Shown: positions 16,730 through 29,379, counted from the first letter of the stretch. The stretch: DNA of 64,000 nucleotides from Lucifuga dentata (GCA_014773175.1 VXCM01000058.1:496001-560000), one strand, 5' to 3'. Made by a program: numbers and translations. The notes: generated by a model not told the origin, from the letters alone.

Positions 16730-19700
16730 GAAGAGATGAATAAAAGACAGTTCAAATCCAGTTTGGAGAAATCATAGCTTCTAATGAAGACAAGAAACAT
16801 TCTTGAGAAACACACCAACTCCCCATCAGCTCCAGGGTTATTGGTCTGTAGCTTAGCCCTGCACTTTTGGGAGGAGGCAAGTGAAAAGAAGATTTCTGGC
16901 TAGACAGAGCATGAAAGACTAAAAAAAAAAAAAAAAAAAAAAAAGGAAGACAGTGAGACTGTCTGAGGGTAAATTGCAGGGAAAGTGGAGAAACTGAAGA
17001 GTGTTTAGAGAAAGCAGGAATTCTGCTCTGTTAAAGGGCAGTTAAACAGTTGGAAAGTAAAATGTCCAGCCTGAGGCAAACATTCCTGAGACTGCCAGAG
17101 TCCTGAAGCATGAAGCATGACCAGCACAAACAGCAGACCAGCAATAACAATTATTAGTTTTTAGTACAACTCAATGGTCAAGTCAGCTGTCGTTTTTTCT
17201 ACAATCTCTCCTCAACAAACTGCTAAATCATTCATGTGAAGCTGAAACCGTAATCTGACCAGCTGGCTGTCGCTGCAGTGTCGCCTTTCTTTACTGAAGA
17301 TATGAGTTTCTTCCCTTTAGCAACCTGGAAATCTTTAATTTTCTGTGACTAGAAGAAGTTGTGCTGTTCTGCCTCCGGAAGAAGGTTTTTGTGTCTTGTG
17401 CTTGGTTTTATGTATTTTTGTGTATTTATATGTTTATACACTTATTTTTATGTGCCTAACTGCAAAAGGTGATTTATCCTCTTGGAAGACTGAATTCAGT
17501 TGAATTAATTTTAGTTTCTCATAAATGTATTTGGTTAAAACTCTTATATTGTATCTGACGTTACAATAATGGCAATGAATGAGAATAATCTTTAACTGTG
17601 TGGAGATTGAGGTCATTTTGTTTGCCAAGCTGTTTGTTATCTAACATGCATGCGAAAGACAACTATGAAAAGTCCAGTTTCACATGAGAAAAAAATGCTG
17701 AAAAATTTGGGAATCTTCACATTAATAAAATCATGCTACAGTGTAAAAGAACTTTTATGTGTGCAAAAGAAATTTGATTCATATTATTATTTACAGAATA
17801 AATTGTGAAATTTGGAACAAATGTCAAAGAACAGTAAAAAAAAAAAAAAAAAAANAAAAAAAAAAAAAAAAAATACTCAAAATTGGCGACACGTTTTTTT
17901 TCATGTGTCGCCAGATTTGATGCAAAAACGTTTAAAAAAATCACAAAAAATGAGGTAAATGCTCTGATGTTTATACACTTTTTTCTAAAAAAAAAAAAAA
18001 AAAAAANAAAAAAAAAAAAAAAAAAATGCACCACCATAATGCAGACACACATGCACACACACACGAATGTACGACCAAAAAAAAACCTCATGGCTTCATG
18101 TTTACACATGAAATCCAAAAGTCTGACTAGTTTTGTGTTATTCTGTCATGTATGTTATAAGTAGTAAGATAATTATTACCAGCCTCATAACTTCAGCGTC
18201 TGCAGTGAAGAACAGCTTTCACCATCTCATTTCACCATCTTTACGCCATCTTCCTTCCTTTTTCCGGACTGAAGCGTCTTACCAACAAACGCTGCCACCA
18301 GTTTCCTTTGTCACCTCATCCATTTAACCCCAAAAATCCTTGAACGCTCAGCTGTTAAGAGTAATGTTGCTTCTACACTGCAGCCTCAGCTTTCTGCCAC
18401 TGTCACCTCCAAGTAGCTGGTGGAAATTATGTACAAACACCAGTGGCAACTTTCCAAGTGAATTTTATGAGGCCTTGCAGAACTGCGAGGGTGGCAGCAG
18501 GGTGAGAATGCGGCTCTGCTGGATTATTTGCAATATTATGGCTGCTCTCCATCTGCTGCCACCTTTACATTCCGCTCCTATCCACCGATCACCTTTCATC
18601 GCTGCGTGCCCTCATCCTAAAAAAATCTTTTCCACTTTGTATTTCCAACCTAATATTAAAGCATACTTTTCATTTAAAGTGTACAAACAAGTGCACTAGC
18701 AGAAATAATGTCCCAGGGAGAAAGCATGGTCCATTTCTAGTTTTATTGAAAAGCTGAGAGACAAAGTCCATTTAGCACTGCCATAAAATGCTCACATAAT
18801 ATCACCTAAATGGCTTCTGGTTTGGTTTAAAAAGGGGATGTACAAAAAAGCTGTTAAGTCCAAAGTCGTGACAGGAGGAGTGGTGTGTGTGACACACTGG
18901 CCTCCTTATGTAACCTCTCTGGTTCCTCTGAGCTCTGAGCAGTGGATACACAATCCACCTCTGTATGTGTGACTTAAGCTGAGCACATACGGCAGGAAGG
19001 GCTTTAAAGGAGGTAACAAACTCTGTCTGTGAGACGACTCGCTTGGACTCTGAGTAATCACTTCCTGTTTTGACTTTGTTGACTGTTGTCTCCTTGCTGT
19101 TCTGTTAGTTTTACTTCCTTTTTTTTGTTTAACTTTTCCACCAGTTTTCTGCATCACACGAGTTCATCAGCTAGTCACTTACCTCAGTACAGCTCATGGT
19201 TCCTTTGTTATCTGCCAGATTGTCTTTGTACTCTCTGTAGTCGAGCTTTCCAGCGTTTATCTTCTGTGATTCTCCATGTTTGATCTCTGCTTGTTTTTGT
19301 TTTTTTTTTTATTTTGTCTGACCCTCTGCTGTTTTGGATGCTGCTTGGATTTTGGACTGTTTCTGACTTTTGCCTCATTACCTCCTCCCTATCTGTTTCT
19401 GATTGTCTCACTGACTGTGTATGACACCTGGATTTTACTGGACTATATTCTGTGAGTGTGTTTGATCACTGCATTTGAGTCATTTCCTGGTCTCGAGCCA
19501 TCGCAGCCTGTCTCACACACACACACACACACACTTCATTGTCTGAACATAACTTGGTTAACATGTCATCAACTGAGCCAAACTGAACTTAACGGCATGA
19601 ACAGGTTTCTGTGTAATATGATCCAAAAAAAAAAAAAAAAAAAAAAAAAGAAGAGTGGGAGGAAAAAAATGCATTGCTGTACAGTTGAGTAGTTGGCATG

Positions 19701-22131
19701 TATTTATCATGGCCTGTATCACATCATGTGATATGCTGGACAGGGAAGTGTCGGGGAGTGTTGGTATCAGGGAAGAGTCAGAAGTTATGAAGGTAGCATG
19801 TCACACTGATCTGTCATTAGCATGCTTAAGATGTCATGGTTAGTATGTTAGTATGAATAAGGTTAGCCTGTTAGCATGTTAATGCAAGCACTCAAAGCCC
19901 TGCTGAGGCTGACAGGGATTCCATCATCAGTTTTTGCCATACTTGTCATGAACAAAGCTGTGGAAGATAAAATGGACTAAATGGTCACAGTATAAGTTAA
20001 ATCATGTGGCTGTTGGGTGTATTTCCATCCAGACAACTCTTCATGAGTGCCTTAGTGATCCAAAAGAAAAAAGGCCATCTATTACAGATCTAAAATGATT
20101 TCCCTCATGTGCACAGCTATCCAATCATGGAGTAACACAGAATGTGAATGAATGTAACCTCCACTCTTGTTTTGCCAGTTTCTCAAAATGTGCACAAACC
20201 AGTTTCCCTGCCAGGAATTAAAGCAGATCGCATGCAGATGATACTGTAAGAGGCAAATATTGTGGGAGGATGAGTCCACAAAAAAAAAAAAACCCAAAAA
20301 ACAAACAAACAAAAAGCTGATTTCTGATCGTCATGTTTTGTCTTGAAGCATCATGAAAAGCTTTTACTAAATCAACATGTGCTGCCTTTCACTTTTTTAA
20401 TTACCAATATAAAGTTATTCAGGTTTAATCACCATCTGCTGTGCTATAGGTTTTGTAACATTTTTACAGTTTTGCTAATGACACATAACAGTATTTGCTT
20501 ATAAATCCATAGGATACGAGTCTAGATAGAGAACATGCAACCTACCAACATGATATGATAACACGATGAAGTTTAAAGGTAGGTGTAAGTAAGTAATGAG
20601 AGAGTGATTATTTCCTTTTTGCTTTGTCAAAACTGCTGCAGCATTGGATAATGAGAAACAGAGCCCTGGCCAAAGAAAGGGGTGTCTAAGGCCCTGCAGA
20701 GGGTGGGGCTTCCCACCCTTGCTTTATCTTCACCTTTCAGATGTTGGCAGAAGCATGGGTTATCTCTCAGGCTGAGAGCTCAGCACACAGAGCAAGAAAA
20801 CAAAACACCGGTGAAATAAAACAGGTCAAACAGAAAAGGTGTCCTAGGTCTGTATGCTTTGAAATTAGCACTGCTGACTCTTTGGGAGTATGCCAGGAGT
20901 GCCTGTCGAGTAATCTGAGGCTCTGGTAAATAAATGGGTAGAGTCAAACAAGGAATCTTTGCAATAAAAAAAAAAAAAAAAAANAAAAAAAAAAAAAAAA
21001 AGATTGTGCAACATCAGTTGTTTTATTGGGAGTTGACTTGAACAAATATTTGACATAATATCACCAGGAGGTGGATCTGCGAGAAAGAATGCAAATGATG
21101 CAAATGCAAACGCAAATGAATGAGTGAGTGAGTCAATCAGGAAGTCATAGATACAGTGAGCAAGTGAGGGAATAAAGGAGTAAGAGAATGAACAAATCAA
21201 TGTCCAAGCCCACATAATTAAAATATTTTTGATATTAATAATCAGTCAAGTTGGTACATGTAATGTGGAAGTCTCCTATCAGACAATGAGTCTGTAAAAA
21301 CCTGAGTGCATAACAAACTAATGAGTCAGATGTTTTTTCTCAGGAGTTGGTGGAGACCAGAACAGAACGAGTGTGAATATTGGACTTATCAGTTGGACAG
21401 AACATAACTCCAGTGATTTTTGTTAATGTTGCTTTATGTCTGCTGAATGTGTGAATAAGCAGTTATTTGATAGCATTTCAGCTATAACTTTATGAAGCCA
21501 TAATATGCCAGGAGTCTGTGTCTGTCAGGCTGTTCTGGCATTCTTCTGCTACCTATTGGCTAAAAGTGATTATTACAGCCTATGAAGTCTTTCATTAACT
21601 TTCATTAACAGTTTGTTCTGTTTTTTAGTAAGTCGCAGCTCGAAAAGAAATATGTGGAACAAAACCTGCCATAAGGTCTTATTTTAAAGGTTATTTTCTG
21701 TGAATCATTACATTGAGTACAAACAGAGTTTGTAGTGAAAGCTTGTGAAACCAAAAGAAAAATTAATAATACATGGTATATTTTGATATTCAATCACATA
21801 TAAGTAATAATATGAAATAAGATTCGTTTTCGACTTCATTTATTCACAACTGTGGTTTTGCATCAACAAAGTGAAAATGTCCAAACTTTTCAGCTTTTCA
21901 AGTTTTTTTTTCTTCATATGGAATGAAATCGTGGGGGGAAGGATCATGTGTGTTAGAGGCTTAAAATAACTTTTTACGCAGTATTCAAATTCCAAACCCC
22001 AATGTCAACTTGACATCCTCGCTGAAAAATGCAGGACACACCAGATTTCTTGATCTGTTTACTCTATATTAGTGTTCCTGTAACAACAATCTAAATTCTC
22101 TCCTTAATGTCTCAAAAAAGCAATAAGACAT
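16730..22131. other. Long 5' intron of slc35a3 or intergenic DNA
   Basis: No coding exon is recognised on either strand over 5.4 kb. On the minus strand a likely 5' UTR acceptor (TTGTCTTCATTAG) lies near 16782, about 50 bases before the start codon. The interval contains poly-A runs with single N joins at 17855, 18007 and 20984, a poly-A run at 16921-16944 and a short (CA)n at 19514-19533. Open frames here are short and have no family signature. Confidence 0.5.
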
Positions 22132-22264
22132 CCCCCAGCCGCACAGACCAAACTCTCCATCATAGTTTACCTGTGGGGTCGGATCGGACGTGGACGTNCC
22201 CCCAGCCGCACAGACCAAACTCTCCATCATAGTTTACCTGTGGGGTCGGATCGGACGTGGACGT
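22132..22264. repeat. 66-bp exact direct copy across a single N (probable assembly artefact)
   Basis: Positions 22132-22197 and 22199-22264 are identical around N at 22198. On the minus strand each copy contains the same donor-like CCCCACAG/GTAAAC. Confidence 0.85.
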
Positions 22265-22330
22265 GGACGTGGATGAGTGTCCGGACACTCATTCGCTGGA
22301 TACTCCTATCACTCTTTTAATCTTCTCTTT
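22171..22330 (-). other. Candidate non-coding first exon of slc35a3
   Basis: On the minus strand a relatively CpG-rich stretch runs to CCCCACAG followed by GTAAACTATG, a good splice donor (exon end 22171, or 22238 in the other copy). It sits divergently about 500 bases from the imp3 start region. Assigning it to slc35a3 is an inference from orientation and position. Confidence 0.35.
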
Positions 22331-22928
22331 ACAAATCAATCCCATGAGATGAATCCTGTCGTGATTTCTATGTAAAAAAAAGATATGTTCAAGACGCGGA
22401 AAAGTATCTCACCGCTGGGATGAAAATCGTTTGGTTTCCTAGACGTCTGGACAGTCTACCCTCTGTCCTGAATGAATGAATCGATTTGGAAATTTGGTGA
22501 CACCTGCTGGACAAATGAAAAACTAAACTAACAGTTTCTATGAGAAAGTTATATAAATGTTATTAACACAATAAAGACAAACTATACATTATTCTAGTGT
22601 CATTAAAATACTCCTTTCTGCTTGGCTCAATTTGTGTGACTGATAGATGTGTCCGCACATTTACTCAGTTCTAACAAATGAGCAAAACCAGCAAAAAAAA
22701 AAAAAAAAAAANAAAAAAAAAAAAAAAAAAGTTTTCTTGTTGTACCGTTGAAGCGCGGTAGATGGCGGTGTTTGACCTATCAGGTATTGATTGGAAACTC
22801 AGCATTAATTTGCCGCCGAAGAAGAAGAACGAGTACGCGTGTTTCCGGTGTTTCCACTGTGGTGCGTACACGATTGGTGTCTGTAAGTTGGATTTGTTTT
22901 GTTATCTTGCGGGCCAAACGGTGCTAAA

Positions 22929-25555
22929 ATGGTTCGTAAATTAAAATTCCACGAGCAGAAGCTGCTAAAGAAGGTGGACTTCATTAACTGGGAGGTGGAC
23001 CACAACTTACACGAGGTTAAAGTGCTGCGGAAGTATCATATAGAGAAGAGGGAGGACTACACCAAGTGAGTAACAGCATCAGCACGTTTGTCCTGCCGGG
23101 TATCAACTACTGTAAACATATAGTGCTGGTGACACGAGGTTCCACGAAGTTTTTAACCTTTTTGGATCATTTTATTGAAAATTGGTTCACGACTCGAAGC
23201 ATTGTGCGCGTGGGCGACATCTGCTGGTAGCTTGGATGTAGTGCAGTCAAATGAAGCGTTTTGAAAGTGAAATGTTCATTTACTTAAATGAAAGACTGAG
23301 TAAATGAGTGTGTCATTTATTTAAAATATATGTACATTGAGATTTTAACATTATATACTCTATTATAAGGAGGTGTCCACATACGTTTGGACAAACGTAT
23401 GTGGACACCTCCTTCTAATTATTGGGATTAATATATCAAGAGTTGTTGTTTCCCAAATCTTCATTAGCTAAACTCACCTGATTTAGGTAATCAAGGGTAG
23501 AGCAGGGAAACATGGAAACTAATGTAGTGTTGTGGGTTCCCAGCAGCAGGATCGAGAACCACTGGAATAGATTTCATAATGATCCTCTGATTCAACTGGA
23601 GCCTTAAGGGCTCTCCAAAAGACCCACATTTGTCAGCAGATCCTCCTAAGGGTCCTGACCTTTTTGAAATTGGGACACAATTATAGTATTTGTTTTGATT
23701 GATTGTGTTCCATTTCATGTCTCAGGTACAACAAACTGAGCCGTAACATAAGAGAGCTGGCACAGAAAATCAGAGACCTTGATGAGAAAGATGGCTTCAG
23801 AGCTCAGAGCACACATCAGCTGCTGGAGAAACTGTGAGTGTGATGCTCTTATTGACAGAACCGACTAACACTTAAAGGAACCATACCATTGATTTTGCAT
23901 GATTAAGCCCAATAAATAATACTCTTATACATGTTACGTTACTGACAACCGTTTTCCAAAACAAAAAAAACATATTTTAGTTTTCCTGCCAAATCCACTA
24001 ATCTTTCAAAATCAATTGTTTGCTAATATATTCACCTTAAAATTTGATGCTTCGCCTGTTAACATGTCTGAATGTAGAAGGGACAGTCATTTTTAATTTC
24101 CCTGTAAAAGCCATCTTCTCCTGGGTCTGTGTTCCCTGGTGGAGACATACATTTTCTTCCAGGCTGCTCCGTTTTGGGCTGGTTAAGGGAAATTACTTTG
24201 ACAAAAAAATAAATAATAATAGACATAGTGTTAGCTGTGATGGATTACGTATCTCAAACAGGTTTCAAGTCTCTACAAGTTGATTTTAAAAGCATTCTGG
24301 AATGAACTAAAACCAATGGCAGTCTGGAAGGAGGAAAAACAATTCTAATATTGACTGTTCCAATAGTATATTTTGGGAAATGGTTGTCAGTAACATAACG
24401 TCTGTGTAGGGATATATTCAGCTCAAACATGAAAAACCACTGGCATGGTCCCTTAAGCAGCATGGCTTTCATTCTTTGAGATGAAAAAGGGCATTATGAG
24501 GTTTTAGCTTATGTTGTATGAACAGCTAATGATGTCCAGATTTGTGTGTATATAATCACAACTCATTTTAGGTTTTCACTGGCATACAGAGATGTGAACA
24601 CTGATGGTCTGATTGTTTCCACATTTAAGGTACAGCATCGGTCTAGTCCCCACCAAACAGAATTTGTCCCTCACTGAAAAAGTCTCAGCTTCTTCATTCT
24701 GCAGGTAAATTCTCAGACGTCTTGTTCTGAAATCAACTTTCACAATTACACTGCGTTGGGAGTTTATGGATGCGGTTACCCATCATCTGTCCATCCGTCT
24801 AAACATCTGTCCTTCCAAATATCTGTGTGACTCCTGCAGGAGGAGGCTGCCCAGCATTATGCTGAGTCTTCGCATGGCTCAGAATCTCAAGACGGCCATT
24901 ACCTTCATTGAACAGGGCCGTATCCTTCATTAGTTTGTGTGTGTGTGTGTGTGTGTTTATACCTGCAGCATATTGAACTTACTATTTAGTTTTGAGGAAC
25001 CAATTACCTTTTTCTGTGTCCAAGGGGAAAATGGTTTGTCTTTAACTCAGGTTCAGATGTGCGCGTGGGCCCAGAGATTGTCACGGATCCAGCATTTCTA
25101 GTCACAAGGTTGGTGTCCACATTTTATCTGACAGTTCCTGACAGGGGTAATCATGGATTGGCCATCAGGATTACCAGTTTTCCCAGTGGGTCACTTCATA
25201 TCCATGTGCAATGGCTCTAATGACTGGTGTTTGTTTGTGGCTCATCGGGCATGCGTAACTCAGCCATCTTCATAACAACACTTTTTATAGGTGTAAAGTT
25301 GGTAAAAGCTCCTCTTATTATAAAATATGACCACTTAAATATGTCGCTTTTACAGAAATATGGAAGATTTTGTTACTTGGGTGGACTCTTCCAAGATCAA
25401 ACAGCATGTATTGAATTACAATGATGAGGTGAGCAGCACTTAAGTCTGTCTGTAGATATTCATCCTTTCAGTCAGTTGCAAGGTATTGTAATTTGTTTAC
25501 ACAAACAACAACTGCGCTTCTTTTGCAGAGGGATGACTTTGATCTGGTGGCATAG
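22929..25555 (+). CDS. imp3: U3 snoRNP protein IMP3, seven exons
   Basis: Component of the Mpp10-Imp3-Imp4 complex of the nucleolar U3 snoRNP, which works in 18S rRNA processing. Exons 22929-23065, 23726-23833, 24630-24704, 24840-24919, 25057-25108, 25356-25428 and 25529-25555 join in phase to 183 aa; human has 184. The N-terminus [20 protein letters not shown], the block [20 protein letters not shown], the S4-type RNA-binding part [20 protein letters not shown] and the tail DDFDLVA are diagnostic. The donor after exon 4 (GTATCC) is weak but phase and protein continuity require it. Human IMP3 is described as a single-exon gene, so the six introns are noteworthy. The second intron carries a TTAA-bounded MITE. 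Confidence 0.96.
23367..23414. repeat. Perfect 48-bp palindromic hairpin
   Basis: AAGGAGGTGTCCACATACG plus TTTG, then a two-base GA spacer, then its exact 23-base complement. It lies in intron 1 of imp3. Sequences of this type occur at the ends of Tc1/mariner-like fish elements; the two arms here may be abutting ends of such an element. Confidence 0.85.
23872..24456. repeat. TTAA-bounded inverted-repeat element (family 1), best complete copy
   Basis: 585 bp with TTAA at both ends. The left end reads AGGAACCATACCATTGATTT and the reverse complement of the right end reads AGGGACCATGCCAGTGGTTT. The similarity extends for about 85 bases, including TTACTGACAACC. No transposase frame is present. 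The TTAA borders suggest a piggyBac-like target site, but the family is not identified. Confidence 0.75.
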
Positions 25556-26631
25556 ACGTGTGTCCGTCCATCAGCCTGGCAGGAGGACAGGAACGTGAAT
25601 TCTGCTGTTTGTCACTGGTGACAGTGCCATAAAGAGTGGCGACTCGGTGACATCTGCCGCCTGAAAGTTAGCGGTTAAAACCTGTCCCAACTTGGAAATG
25701 CTCAAAAAAACAAGCCATGCTCTCTTTCCACTCAGGAACTGTATTAGGGTTGATTGATAAGTTCTGAGCCTGACCTTGGTGGAAATATGAATCTTTAGGT
25801 GTTTTGCTGATTATAATGTACATTCCAGAGGCAACCCAGGCTTTGTGACCTGGACAAGACTAATAGACTAGACAAAACGTGCTGTGATTTGGTACTTGCT
25901 GGCCTGCTATTTGTGTTTAAGTAGAATCAAGAAAATTACTTCTCCGATACTGAAATAAACTCTTGCCAGCAGCGTTGGCAGGCGTGCGTTGAATTGGAAG
26001 ACTGTTGAAAAACAACTGGAACACCTCTGAGATTGAGCTTTCAGTGTTAGGCTCAGAATTTATCAATCAACCCTTGACTTGAGCGTATCTGGGAGCAGAG
26101 AAGTGGCGATGAATAAGTGTGAGTATTGTGTGTGTATAAAAGGAGGGACTGTTGCTGCTAGTCATAACACAACTTGTATCATACATAAAGTTGTAGTATA
26201 GAAACCCACAATTCAGTAAATATATAAACTTTTCATTAAGACTTTTGTGTAAACTTTGTAAACAATAAATTTTTTTTTACCACAGTATTGACATTTCACA
26301 AGAACATTACTTATAGATAGATGGTTTCTCATTAATGATTAAGCTTTGAAAGAAACACCTACACCGTTGTGTAAACATATGATTTTAACCTCCCTCCAGT
26401 TAACGGAAACACTCTTAACTTCCCGCACAAAGAAAACCCATCACAAAACTATGGCTCAGTGTAATATATAAGCTATAACTCACAACTAAAGCATAGAAAG
26501 AATGTTTACCTCTACCATGGACAGACTGTATCAGCTGCTTAAGGCACCCTGGTGTACAACAGAAGTGTCACATGGTTTTTAACAGAGAATCTTAACACTT
26601 CCTCTCTGCTAAAGTCGAGTATCAGAGTCCA
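25556..26631. other. Convergent 3' ends of imp3 and sec22b
   Basis: No coding sequence beyond the two stop codons. It contains the mariner-like MITE at 25746-26074. A candidate plus-strand AATAAA lies at 26264-26269. Confidence 0.55.
25746..26074. repeat. Mariner-like MITE
   Basis: Ends are near-perfect inverted repeats of about 29 bp. The left end is AGGGTTGATTGATAAGTTCT then GAGCCTGAC. The right end, reverse-complemented, is the same with two differences. The pattern GGTTGrCTGATAAGT is typical of irritans-type mariner ends. The 329-bp length leaves no room for a transposase. Confidence 0.7.
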
Positions 26632-29290
26632 TCAGAGCCACCAGAATCGCACGTAGGTGATGAGCGTGATGAAGAACACTGCCACGGCAGCCACTTTGGC
26701 ATAGATGGAACGGGTGTTGAGGTATTTGGCATCATTGCGGTACTTTTTCGACAGGCTGGAAAGATTGCTGGCTTTTGTGTCCAGAGCTGAGGGAATCCAA
26801 GAATTGAATTGAGAGAAGAACTTTAGCAGTTAGCTGTAAATATACAATGAATTTTGAAAATCTGTTACAGTACTATGATATATCAAGTACTTTAGAATAA
26901 TTAAGCATGAAGCATTTTTTCATTAGTATTTACAGGGACCACTGTAAGGGACTGCAGTATTTAAAATTTACAATTTTTATTTAATTGGAACAGTGCACAT
27001 TAATATACAAGCAAATGTAAATGTGCCAGATTTAGTCAAAGTTGACTAATTTTCATCTGTAGTCCCATGCCAAGATGATAAAAAGGCTACCTACAATATA
27101 AAATGATTAAACAATATAATATATTNAAAAAAAAAAAAAAAATACATCAGTCTCCTGGACATACTTAAAATCCATCATAAAAATACCTCTAAGCACAGTC
27201 TAGCACTTTAATCAACAAAAATCAATGATAATTCAAAAAAATCACATGTATTTCAAAAGACTGGTCTAACATTTTCATTACTTAAAAATAAGAATCAGCT
27301 AAGAATACTTTCAGGTGTTCCTTAAATTCAATTTTAAGTTGCGATTTTGCTTATTTACCAGAGAGAGCTTCTCCTCGTTGCAGAACTTCTTCAATGTTTG
27401 CCACCATGATTCTCTGGACATCCTGTAGCTCCGTGTTAATGCTGCCTAAGTTCCTCCTGGCCCTGCTGTCGATGTATGACTTCTTTGTTTTCTGGATATA
27501 TGTGTCTAGAACAATGCATGTTTGACACGTTTAGTCAAAGTTTTCACTTAATTTTTAATAATTGATGCAAAAGTGTAAAGGTGATGAAGGAGGAGTAGAT
27601 GGAAAGACTTCAGAGCTGCTCTTTCTGCAGGGAGTTAATAAGATGGAAAGTGTCTTGAATGTACTAGAAAGACAAAAGATCATCTTACCAAACTCGATGA
27701 AAGCATATGGCCTCTTTACTGTGGCCACTCTCCTTCCATACAGGTCATGAAACTCAGTTTGAAGGTCTTCCAGGTATGCAAAAGCCATCTTTTTTGGAAA
27801 TGCAGCTTCACAGAGGGACAGGTAACACACACCATTTGCTATTAAATAGCTGAAACAAAACATAATGAATGATTATGTTATTTTGTGTCATGCACACAGA
27901 GTGACCGGCCCACATGGGCTTTTAAGATTATTTAAGCCAGTGTGTTGTCAATTTACACTGACATACAGCAACACACCATCTTTCTTTATGAAACAGTTTG
28001 AATGTCTGGAAAGTTAAGTGCAATCAGAATTCAAAATTTTAATTGAAGATGTTTTGCCTTTCATCTGAAAGTCTTCAGTTCAAGCTGGGAGGAAGGCTCT
28101 TGAATTTTTAAGACTGAACAAACCCAGTTGCCTTGAACTACTATTGGTAGAGGTCCAATTGTCTGGATGACTGAGAGCCTTCATAGACATTTAGCAGACA
28201 AGTGGTATCTCAGGCCTCCAGTTCTTAGTCTATTCAGACATAGTTACAAGTTTAATCTTTAAACAGCATCTTAGATTTACATCCAATATTTGAAGGTTCC
28301 CATCCTATATCATCACTAATGTAATCTAATATAAACTTACTGAATTCAATTGGAGTTTGAGGGACAATCCTTACACAAACAGAATTTACACTGTGCTAAT
28401 TTACTTAATTTACTTGGTTCTCAAAGTAACGTACTGAAAGTCCATGTCTCCTGCCTCCAGGGTGCAGCGGTCAGGACTCTGGGTGTTCAGTTTATGGCAC
28501 AGCTGCTTGGCTTGGTTTTGATACTGGTGAAGGTCTTNAAAAAAAAAAAAAAAAAAGACAGTATGTTCAGTTACTTAATTTCTTGTTCCAAACAATCTGT
28601 AGCTTCCTAGACTTAAACAAAATTTTCTAGGGGGGAAAAAAGGATAAGGTTGTATGTTGCTGACCACACACAAAATATAGTAAGAATAGATGCTGTTATG
28701 CTGTTACTATGAAAATACGAATCATAAAATACAATGCTTTGCCACTTACTTTATAGTATTTGGTAAAATCCATACCCAAAAATCCATGTTCTCCAAATCT
28801 TCCCCTTCCTTTTATACATTTATTATTGAATAAGGGTGTTCTAATGAGTATCTAAAAGTAATAAATAATACATATATATAGATATTCTGCATTGTGACTT
28901 ATTTAAACAGGCTTAACGTATATAATGTATACCGCCTCTCTCTGTATACTGTTCTTGTTTTGTGGTAACTGCTAACGTTAGCGTGTTACCATTTCCCTTA
29001 ATATTTGTGTTTTTGCAAAAGTTCGCAAACTTCTGCTTTTGTATCATCTACTGTATCTGCCGGATTAAACAGCAGACCACGAAGAATTTAAAGTCTTGAA
29101 TCGAATTTTAATGGAGACTTTTAATCGTAAACAAGTTGTCAAAAACAGCAGGATTTTGAATGGAGTCTGGCGCGTAGCTCTTGTGTAAAGAGGGAAAGCA
29201 GCTTTTCATTTCTACCTGCTCATCCTCCTGTATGGACGCAGACAGCGGCAGTCCGTCCGCGACACGCGTGATCATCGTCAATAAAATCAT
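26632..29290 (-). CDS. sec22b: Vesicle-trafficking protein SEC22B, five exons (exon 2 start lost in a gap)
   Basis: Longin R-SNARE acting between ER and Golgi. Minus-strand exons are 29290-29216, about 28537-28435, 27849-27689, 27505-27359 and 26786-26632. Exon 1 reads [20 protein letters not shown] then QEDEQ. The middle has [17 protein letters not shown]. The SNARE motif includes [20 protein letters not shown] with the zero-layer Arg in VLQRGEAL. The C-terminus is a membrane anchor ending ITYVRFWWL. The 5' end of exon 2 (about two codons plus the acceptor) is missing into a poly-A run with N at 28538. From the human gene the exon should be about 110 nt and 103 are present. Exon 1 is also partly copied across the N at 29314, which creates a second false ATG at 29356. 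Length otherwise agrees with 215 aa. Confidence 0.95.
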
Positions 29291-29379
29291 GCCGGTGGGG
29301 GTAAATAATCGGCNCAGTCCGTCCGCGACACGCGTGATCATCGTCAATAAAATCATGCCGGTGGGGGTAAATAATCGGC
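29249..29379. repeat. 65-bp exact direct copy across a single N (probable assembly artefact)
   Basis: 29249-29313 and 29315-29379 are identical around N at 29314. The copied unit holds the sec22b start codon, so only one copy can be real in the gene model. Confidence 0.85.

Noticed and set aside
17717..18164. Poly-Lys/poly-Phe frames around N at 17855 and 18007
   Set aside because: Homopolymer A runs with gap characters; not coding.
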